From: SZUA-265 sp966249405
GTDB taxonomy: Bacteria; Myxococcota_A; Polyangia; Polyangiales; Polyangiaceae
Direction: 5' to 3'
Length of the DNA: 14,062 nucleotides
Assembly (NCBI GenBank): GCA_966249405.1
Contig: CBINDO010000215.1
Span: 1 to 14,062 of the forward strand
A program made the translations under genes and the position numbers. Shown piece by piece: positions 9,120-14,062 of this stretch; position 1 is the stretch's first letter; each line of letters starts with the position of its first letter. The notes under the pieces were generated by a model. That model saw nothing but the letters and a program-made list of their open reading frames with translations, made no database searches and had not been told where the DNA came from.

Positions 9120-10092
9120 GGTTTTCCAATGCGCTCCTGCAGCGGTGGGTCAGTCCCGATCCGTTGGAAGTCCATCAGCCGGGACAGGCCGATGCGAACT
9201 TGTATGCGCACGTCAGAGGCGCGGCGCTGAAGAACGTCGACCCGTTGGGGTTGGCAGATGACTACTCGAACGCACACGCGAACCAAAACCAGACGTCGGC
9301 GGAAGCGCCTGCCACCGAAACCAATGCAACAGATGGGGTCAGTTCGACCGCCGCCTCCTCGGATGGGTCCGATTCGCCATACGGATCTTTAGCGGAGTGG
9401 AAGGCAGCGAAGGCATCCGCCGAGCGGGCTACGGCGGAATCAGCAACAACAGATGATCCAAGTCTGTGGAAGGCGTTCGTTACGGGCTTGAAGACCGGTT
9501 TGAACGCGGCCAACCTCGATCAAGCTCGCCAGAATTCGCCAACGAACTACGACGATTACACCGCGCTTGAACAGCAGAAACATGGAGAGTTGCTCAGACA
9601 ATGCGGAGCTAGCTGCTCCGTGTACCCCGGTGCGCAACGGTACCTTTCGGCGTAGTCTTCGCTGTCTCGACCGTTCTTCTCGGAGGAGTTGCGTATCGCC
9701 TGCAGGGCAGGCCTGCGGGCGCACAAAGCCGCCAAGTAACAACCCCAGTCGGAGAACCGCGAGCCGCGGGCAGGAAGGATGCTCACCACGTGATCCAAGA
9801 CGCGGCAGTCAAGTCACTACCAGGATACCAGACCAATCAAGCACCCGGCGTACAACTGGAGGGACCAGCGAACACCCCAGGCACTCCGCACAACCTCACT
9901 CGACCAGTGCAAAGGCAGCGGGGAGGTGGCACGTATGCTGCAGAGAGGCGAATCGCGTACAAAGCGCTCCGCGCTGCCGGTATGTCTGCTGAAGACGCTC
10001 GAGCAGCAGTGCAGGAAGCTGACGACTACTTCCAGAGCATTGGGGTTGGCCCCAATACTCAGACTGCGACTCCACGCGACCGAATTGAGCCA
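9120..10092 (+). pseudogene. Frameshifted RHS tip, cassette 1 (HH-motif toxin)
   Basis: It begins inside the RHS core (NALLQRWVSPDPLEVHQPGQ, then DPLGLAD near 9239-9259, the core-end/autocleavage motif) with no proper start, and continues into a tip in frame 2 until TAG at 9653-9655. The adjacent frame is open from 9613 and continues what looks like the same protein: a membrane-like segment (GVVFAVSTVLLGGVAYRL), then RKDAHHVIQDAAVKSLPGY, GTPHN, GGGTYAAERRIAYKALRAAG and DDYFQSIGVGPNTQT. That block resembles RHS/polymorphic toxin tips of the HNH/EndoVII-like double-His nuclease type, with HisHis encoded at 9784-9789. A one-base loss in 9613-9655 explains the break. Lacking a start and split, the toxin is probably dead, though GTG 9790 could restart translation at the HH motif. 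Confidence 0.75.
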
Positions 10093-10437
10093 ATGACAAC
10101 CCCAATCGAAGACACCCTTGCGCACGTCGCTCGCCTCCTCGCACAGAAGCGCTATACGGAGCTAGAGCGGCAGTCAGCCGGAAGGAGGCTGACTGCTAAC
10201 GAAATTGAATCCGCCATTACGGACTACGGCGGGACGATCGTCGCACCACTAGCCAGCGACCTCTCGCGTCTTGACGTAGTACCAATACGAAATACACGGC
10301 CTCAGGCGTATTCTATTCGCTTTCGACTTCAGACCCTTGAAGAAGGCGAATCAGACCTTGAGCTACAGGCCACGTTCATCGAGAATGCTTCGAACGACCT
10401 GCTGAACTTTGAAATCGACAACATCGTCGTTCCTTAG
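10093..10437 (+). CDS. DUF7668-like immunity protein
   Basis: 114 residues from ATG 10093. The pattern LAHVARLLAQKRYTELER, RRLTANEIESAITDYG, LQTLEEGESDLELQATF and FEIDNIVVP resembles the small DUF7668 proteins found beside RHS tips, so it probably neutralises the preceding HH-motif toxin in the cytoplasm. It lies in the same frame as the toxin with no stop between (TATPRDRIEP then MTTPIED), so it may be made as a fusion or from its own weak start; no good Shine-Dalgarno is visible. The 3' end of a second copy survives at 8991-9021. Codon use is less GC-biased than in the chromosomal genes. Confidence 0.65.
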   Translation: MTTPIEDTLAHVARLLAQKRYTELERQSAGRRLTANEIESAITDYGGTIVAPLASDLSRLDVVPIRNTRPQAYSIRFRLQTLEEGESDLELQATFIENASNDLLNFEIDNIVVP

Positions 10438-10711
10438 GCTGGCCGCTACGTTACCCCCTAATGGCTAGCTAATCTGCCGAACGCACCGCGAGCCCACCCC
10501 GTAATTCGTTTGTTCACTCCACGCCGCCACTCAGCACCTCCCCGGTCAGCTTCAGCGACCATGGGGACTATCGACAACCCTGCCGGGTCAGCGATAACCC
10601 GTTGCGCAGCCAAACGCCCGCTCCCCCCACCCGCGCGCAGGCCGCGCCAGCGGCCGAGTACGGTGATGGGGGAGCCAGACGCGCGCTAGCGCGGCTGAGT
10701 GGGGGCATCAC
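10438..10711. repeat. Inter-cassette spacer, copy 1 (complete)
   Basis: About 275 bases between the cassette 1 immunity stop and the cassette 2 core. It shares its first half with 9022-9119 and much of its length with 12437-12683 (GTCAGCTTCAGCGACCAT, GCGCAGCC, CGCTCCCCCCACCCGCGCGC, CGGCCGAGTACGGTGATGGG). The right end is the hairpin element described separately. It has no gene of its own. Confidence 0.85.
10663..10711 (+). promoter_or_regulatory. Hairpin/start element at the right end of spacer copy 1
   Basis: The ends GTGATG (10663-10668) and CATCAC (10706-10711) are inverted. Inside, AGCC-AGA-CGCGC-TA-GCGCG-GCT can fold, with G-tracts on both sides. GTG at 10699 followed by GGG GCA TCA reads straight into the RHS core. 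The same element is at 12636-12683. Confidence 0.6.
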
Positions 10712-11958
10712 TAGACACGGATGCGCCGGGGGATTACACGCTCGATTCCTCGACGGAGGTCACTTACCTCTTCGCCAACGGCGTGAGACTCGCGCGGCTC
10801 GTCCATCAGCCGCTGGACTCGGCGGGTGATGGGAAGCTCTTGAGGGTGTTCTTTGAGTTGGGGGACCACCTGGGCTCGACCAGTGTCGCGCTCGACAAAG
10901 ACACCGGTGAGCTCGTCGAGCGCAGCGCCTACCAAGCTTACGGCGGGGCGGAGAGCAGCTACCGGCCCTCCAAGTGGGGGGACTTCCGCGAGGACTATCG
11001 CTTCACCGGCAAGGAAGAGGACGTCGAGGTTGGGTTAACTTACTTCGGGAAGCGGTTTTACAATGCGCTCCTGCAGCGGTGGGTTAGTCCCGATCCGCTT
11101 GAGGTGCATCAGCCGGGCCAGGCTGATGCGAACTTGTATGCGTACGTCAGTGGCGCTGCGCTGAAGAATGTTGATCCGTTGGGGTTGGCTGACGACGAAG
11201 CGCCAGCCCCGGAGTTCAGCATAGCCGACGAGGTGCAAACGAACGAGGCGATCGACAACGCCTTTGACCCTTGCGCGAATGACGGCTGCGTCAAGCTGGA
11301 CACGGCGCCAAGTTCTCCGCCTCCCCCTCGCGCTGACGCAAGAGACGCGCCCAAGCCCGGCGACGACTCGATATGTCCTGGCGTCTGTCATGACAACCCC
11401 AACCTGACATCCGATGAATACCGAAAGGCCCTCGGCGGAGCGACTGCTGAAACCTTCACGGGAATGACGCCTGTCTTGGGAGAGCTGTTGGATGCCGAGA
11501 CGTTGCTCGACGTAGATTCGTCTTGGGCTGACAAGGGATGGGCGGCAGCGGGTATCATTGTCCCAGGAGTCGGTGGTAAGACACTCAAGCGGGTCCTTGG
11601 GTCAGGTGGCGATGAACTGGCAGAAGCCATCGCTGACGCGCCAACTCCGGTAGGAGCAACTCCGCCAATCGATGGCGTACGCGGACGGTTCAGTCCGTTG
11701 GAGGAGGCGGAAGGGCCACACACGGTCTATCGCCGCGACCAAGGCACTGGGAAAATATCACACTATCAAACGTGGGACGCCCAAACGAATCCGCGCAATC
11801 CGCATCCTTATCAACCAGGAGTCCGATACGACGGACAAGGGCCCGGTCACTTCAACCGCGCGACCGGAGAGCAGATCGAGACACCGCACATTCACGATGA
11901 AGCTGCGCCCGGGGGCGTCCGAAGGGCAACGCCTAGCGAAATTCCGGGAGGTGGATAA
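10699..11958 (+). CDS. RHS core 3' end with toxin-24-like tip, cassette 2
   Basis: 419 residues. After a spacer-encoded leader (MGAS) the RHS core enters at DTDAPGDYTLDSS and continues through FFELGDHLGSTSVALDKDTG, EDYRFTGKEEDVEVGLTYFG and NALLQRWVSPDPLEVH to DPLGLAD (near residue 159), where RHS proteins separate core from tip. The tip has an acidic/Pro-rich stretch, a hydrophobic pre-toxin segment (GMTPVLGELLDAETLLD, WAAAGIIVPGVGGKTLKR) and a terminal domain of about 80 residues (HTVYRRDQGTGKISHYQTWD, GHFNRATGEQIETPHIHDEA, RRATPSEIP) resembling bacterial polymorphic toxin type 24. The PHIHD histidines are likely functional. It lacks the N-terminal delivery part and the cocoon-forming YD repeats, so it is an orphan cassette: silent, or used by recombination into a full rhs gene. 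Its TAA overlaps the next ATG (TAATG), implying coupled translation. Confidence 0.75.
   Translation: MGASLDTDAPGDYTLDSSTEVTYLFANGVRLARLVHQPLDSAGDGKLLRVFFELGDHLGSTSVALDKDTGELVERSAYQAYGGAESSYRPSKWGDFREDYRFTGKEEDVEVGLTYFGKRFYNALLQRWVSPDPLEVHQPGQADANLYAYVSGAALKNVDPLGLADDEAPAPEFSIADEVQTNEAIDNAFDPCANDGCVKLDTAPSSPPPPRADARDAPKPGDDSICPGVCHDNPNLTSDEYRKALGGATAETFTGMTPVLGELLDAETLLDVDSSWADKGWAAAGIIVPGVGGKTLKRVLGSGGDELAEAIADAPTPVGATPPIDGVRGRFSPLEEAEGPHTVYRRDQGTGKISHYQTWDAQTNPRNPHPYQPGVRYDGQGPGHFNRATGEQIETPHIHDEAAPGGVRRATPSEIPGGG
10765..11027 (+). repeat. 263-bp exact direct repeat within RHS cores, copy A
   Basis: Identical base for base to 12956-13218 (offset 2191). It covers the core from TYLFANG to EEDVE. 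Outside it the two cores differ at scattered, mostly third-codon positions. Confidence 0.9.
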
Positions 11959-12077
11959 TGAGCCATCTGAAAGGACTCGGGGAATGGCAGAGGGCGCGCA
12001 ATCATGATGGTTTCGAGCACTGGGTCATCAAGCTTGATACCACTGCCAAGCCTGGCTGGTTGTTTGTTTTGAATTGA
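11958..12077 (+). pseudogene. Truncated Imm53-like immunity fragment
   Basis: 39 codons start at the ATG overlapping the toxin stop. LKGLGEWQRARNHDGFEHW and DTTAKPGWLFVL parallel the start of the next gene (LLRLEQWYSSRCNDDWEHQY, LDNPGWAIEVDL): Leu-x-x-Leu-x-x-Trp, Glu-His, then Pro-Gly-Trp. It stops about where the conserved fold would continue, so it looks like the front end of an Imm53-family gene cut short. The tight coupling to the toxin suggests it was the original cognate immunity gene. A functional short peptide is less likely. Confidence 0.6.
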
Positions 12078-12130
12078 CATCGCTGCACTTTGTGCCAACC
12101 AGTCGGAAACAAGATCGTCGAGCGTGAACC

Positions 12131-12436
12131 ATGGTGGATCCCCTACTTCGCCTAGAGCAATGGTACAGCAGCCGGTGTAATGATGACTGGGAGCACCAGT
12201 ACGGGGTTGAGATTAAGTCGCTCGACAACCCTGGGTGGGCCATTGAGGTTGACCTCGCCGGCACGATATTGTGCGAGAAGGATTTCGCAGACATACGAGT
12301 GGACCGCTCAGAGTCAGACTGGGTTCAATGCCGGGTCCGCAACGACAAGTTCCAAGGATTCGGTGGTCCACGAAACCTCAAAGAACTGATTGAGAAATTT
12401 CTGGAGTGGGGAGAGGATCGCAAGGACACGCCCTAA
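12131..12436 (+). CDS. Imm53-family immunity protein
   Basis: 101 residues. The Imm53 pattern is complete: LLRLEQWYSSRCNDDWEHQY, GVEIKSLDNPGWAIEVDLAG, SDWVQCRVRNDKFQGFGGP and NLKELIEKFLEW. Members are small cytoplasmic antitoxins for polymorphic toxins. It lies 173 bases after the toxin-24-like tip, beyond the truncated Imm53-like fragment, and presumably protects against that tip or a relative. Its stop TAA falls inside the beginning of the next spacer repeat (CCCTAATGGC). The start at ATG 12131 fits the family's usual N-terminus; the Shine-Dalgarno is weak. Confidence 0.85.
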   Translation: MVDPLLRLEQWYSSRCNDDWEHQYGVEIKSLDNPGWAIEVDLAGTILCEKDFADIRVDRSESDWVQCRVRNDKFQGFGGPRNLKELIEKFLEWGEDRKDTP

Positions 12437-12683
12437 TGGCCAGCTAAGCTGCAGGACGCACCGTGACTCCATCGCGATTCGCCTGGTCACCCCGCGCCGC
12501 AACTCAGCACCCACCCCTGTCAGCTTCAGCGACCATTAGGACTACCGACAACCTTGCCAGGCCCGCGATAACCCACTGCGCAGCATAACACCCGCTCCCC
12601 CCACCCGCGCGCAGGCCGCGCAGCGGCCGAGTACGGTGATGGGGGAGCCAGACGCGCGCAGCGCGGCTGAGTGGGGGCATCAC
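12437..12683. repeat. Inter-cassette spacer, copy 2
   Basis: It is diverged from 10438-10711 in its first half and nearly identical in its last ~90 bases. Small indels relative to copy 1 include loss of one C in the GCCGCGCCAGCGG run and loss of the T in GCGCTAGCGCG, which leaves the hairpin loop as A. It contains no gene. Confidence 0.85.
12636..12683 (+). promoter_or_regulatory. Hairpin/start element at the right end of spacer copy 2
   Basis: The same structure as at 10663-10711: GTGATG (12636-12641) and CATCAC (12678-12683) ends, with an inner CGCGC-A-GCGCG stem. GTG 12671 then GGG GCA TCA again runs in frame into the RHS core, but at an earlier core codon (QLYSWDEVG). Confidence 0.6.
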
Positions 12684-14062
12684 AACTTTACTCCTGGGAC
12701 GAAGTCGGTCGCCTCGTTCGCGCTCGGCGCTGGGACCAGGCCGCGTTGCCTAGCGACGTGAGCAGCACGACGCCAGCGGTGGACCTCCAGTACCACTACG
12801 CCGCAGGCGACTCCCGCGTGCTCAAGACGGCACGCGACGCAGCCGGGCAAGAGGTGCACACGGCGTATATCTTCCCGTCTCTCGAATTGAGGAGGGCGGA
12901 GTTCGATACGGATGCGCCAGGGGATTACACGCTCGATTCCTCGACCGAGGTCGCGTACCTCTTCGCCAACGGCGTGAGACTCGCGCGGCTCGTCCATCAG
13001 CCGCTGGACTCGGCGGGTGATGGGAAGCTCTTGAGGGTGTTCTTTGAGTTGGGGGACCACCTGGGCTCGACCAGTGTCGCGCTCGACAAAGACACCGGTG
13101 AGCTCGTCGAGCGCAGCGCCTACCAAGCTTACGGCGGGGCGGAGAGCAGCTACCGGCCCTCCAAGTGGGGGGACTTCCGCGAGGACTATCGCTTCACCGG
13201 CAAGGAAGAGGACGTCGAAGTGGGGTTAACTTACTTCGGCAAGCGCTTTTACAATGCGCTACTGCAGCGGTGGGTAAGTCCCGATCCGCTCGAGGTGCAT
13301 GAGGTCGGGAGCGGAGAACCCAACGTCTACGCCTACATTTCTGGACAGGCGCTGAGGGGAACTGATCCCATGGGTCTCGAATGTGGGGTTGACGAAAGTT
13401 GCGCGGACGTGTCGGGGGCGGAAGCGACAAGCCAGTACGACGCATATGCCGACGACCTACAGCCAAATCAGTCATTCCCTGAGCCGCCCCCGCTGAACCT
13501 TGCATCGATTCCGAAGCCCGCTCGCCAAGGGGATTGTCACGGCGGTTGCGACGTGAACCCTCCAAATGCTGAGGCTCAGGACGCGTTCGAACACTTCGCC
13601 CTGAGCACTGCGGGGCTGGCGCTCGGTGCTGGATGCGCTGTTGCGGGTGGTGGCACTGGGTGCATGCTCATAGCCGGCGGGTTGTGGACCAGCCAAGCAA
13701 CGGGAAGCCCCGACGCACCACAAGACGCCAAGGGCTCAAGTCAAGAGGCGGCAGTCTTTGGTGGCATGCTTGAGGGTGCAATCACGCCATTGCCCAAAAC
13801 GGGCAGTCCCACCCTGAGCGGACGACTGAGACTGACGCCGGGCGGTGACACAGCAATCCGCAACGCTTCGAAGGTGAAGCCCTTGGAGGGACATTTTGAC
13901 GTAGTCGGTCATGGTCTACCGGACGCTGTAATTGACGAGACTGGCGCGCTGCTGATCGTGATTTGGTGCGCGGTGATCTTGCACGCGCGCTGGGGTGGTT
14001 TGATTCGCGATCGCGGGCTGATGGCGATGGCCATCGCCGGGAATATCATCACTGCGTTTTCG
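12671..14062 (+). CDS. RHS core and truncated tip fused in frame to a CcsA-like end, cassette 3 (3' end outside window)
   Basis: The frame is open for 464 codons to the window edge. It has leader MGAS, then the longest core segment here: a YD-type repeat (LYSWDEVGRLVRARRWDQAA), LQYHYAAGDSRVLKTARDAA and the same core block as cassette 2, to DPMGL (residue about 232). The tip has a Cys-containing linker (CHGGCDVNPPNA), a Gly/Ala membrane-like segment (LSTAGLALGAGCAVAGGGTG) and the beginning of an unrecognised domain (GHFDVVGHGLPDAVIDETG). From about 13946 the protein becomes IVIWCAVILHARWGGLIRDR, GLMAMAIAGNIITAFS, which is CcsA-type cytochrome c biogenesis sequence, not toxin. No immunity gene follows in the window. 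The RHS part is probably an inactive relic. Near-identity of its core with cassette 2 points to recent duplication or gene conversion. Confidence 0.7.
   Translation, partial: MGASQLYSWDEVGRLVRARRWDQAALPSDVSSTTPAVDLQYHYAAGDSRVLKTARDAAGQEVHTAYIFPSLELRRAEFDTDAPGDYTLDSSTEVAYLFANGVRLARLVHQPLDSAGDGKLLRVFFELGDHLGSTSVALDKDTGELVERSAYQAYGGAESSYRPSKWGDFREDYRFTGKEEDVEVGLTYFGKRFYNALLQRWVSPDPLEVHEVGSGEPNVYAYISGQALRGTDPMGLECGVDESCADVSGAEATSQYDAYADDLQPNQSFPEPPPLNLASIPKPARQGDCHGGCDVNPPNAEAQDAFEHFALSTAGLALGAGCAVAGGGTGCMLIAGGLWTSQATGSPDAPQDAKGSSQEAAVFGGMLEGAITPLPKTGSPTLSGRLRLTPGGDTAIRNASKVKPLEGHFDVVGHGLPDAVIDETGALLIVIWCAVILHARWGGLIRDRGLMAMAIAGNIITAFS
12956..13218 (+). repeat. 263-bp exact direct repeat within RHS cores, copy B
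   Basis: Identical to 10765-11027. Recombination between the two copies would excise cassette 2's tip and both Imm53-like genes, and would join core to the cassette 3 tip. Confidence 0.9.
13946..14062 (+). pseudogene. ccsA: CcsA-like fragment (5'-truncated, continues past window)
   Basis: ALLIVIWCAVILHARWGG and LIRDRGLMAMAIAGNIITAF match the late, membrane-embedded part of CcsA/ResC-type cytochrome c assembly proteins, in which HARWGGLxRxRG is followed by GNIxTxxSWFG. CcsA helps deliver and ligate heme to apocytochrome c at the cytoplasmic membrane. The beginning of the gene is absent: upstream sequence is RHS tip in the same frame. Whether an intact copy exists elsewhere cannot be seen. The exact junction lies within about 13931-13949. 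Confidence 0.6.

Noticed and set aside
10438..10711. Spacer repeats as integron attC-type recombination sites
   Set aside because: No GTTRRRY core sites and no integrase gene in the window; the hairpin geometry is different.
12680..13126. 148-codon minus-strand frame opposite the cassette 3 core (also 10711-10935 opposite cassette 2)
   Set aside because: Antisense of conserved RHS core; it is duplicated only because the core itself is duplicated.

Overview
GC-rich DNA with the gene content of a large-genome myxobacterium (Myxococcota, most like the Polyangiales/Sorangium side). The pointers are an OmpA protein with five thrombospondin-3 repeats, several large lipoproteins with Asp/Ala-rich or Cys-rich exteriors, a relic with a CxC + membrane helix + poly-Arg tail like MYXO-CTERM sorting signals, and degenerate RHS cassettes. 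Placement is inferred from gene style only; no marker gene is present.

Left part (1-3411): two genes read away from each other. On the minus strand is a secreted myxobacterial protein cut by the window edge. On the plus strand is a 708-residue outer-membrane OmpA/TSP3 protein ending at a strong hairpin terminator. Then about 950 bases hold no credible gene, but do hold a perfect 13-bp inverted repeat, a five-copy 16-bp tandem repeat and a large nested hairpin.

Middle part (4361-8627): a minus-strand lipoprotein made of nine pacifastin-like six-cysteine units plus a Kazal-like C-terminus, most simply read as a surface-displayed multi-headed protease inhibitor. Across a 305-bp divergent control region lies a second lipoprotein with 32 cysteines in its last 193 residues. 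A LysR regulator converges on that gene, and a small lipoprotein of unknown function diverges from the LysR gene.

Right part (8695-14062): a degenerate array of RHS toxin-tip cassettes. Three copies of the same RHS core 3' end are truncated at three different 5' points, each continuing into a different toxin tip. Cassette 1 is a frameshifted HH-motif toxin whose frame runs into a DUF7668-like immunity protein. Cassette 2 is a toxin-24-like tip followed by a broken and an intact Imm53-like gene. Cassette 3's tip is cut and fused in frame to a CcsA-like cytochrome c biogenesis fragment at the window end. The cassettes are joined by a repeated ~250-275-bp spacer. The right edge of two spacer copies is a conserved hairpin carrying GTG GGG GCA TCA, which enters the core in frame at two different codons, as if the spacer supplied a portable start. 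On the left the array cuts a minus-strand surface-protein gene. Both flanking genes have lost their 5' ends, so the array seems to have replaced the region between two once-divergent genes, unless this is an assembly artefact.
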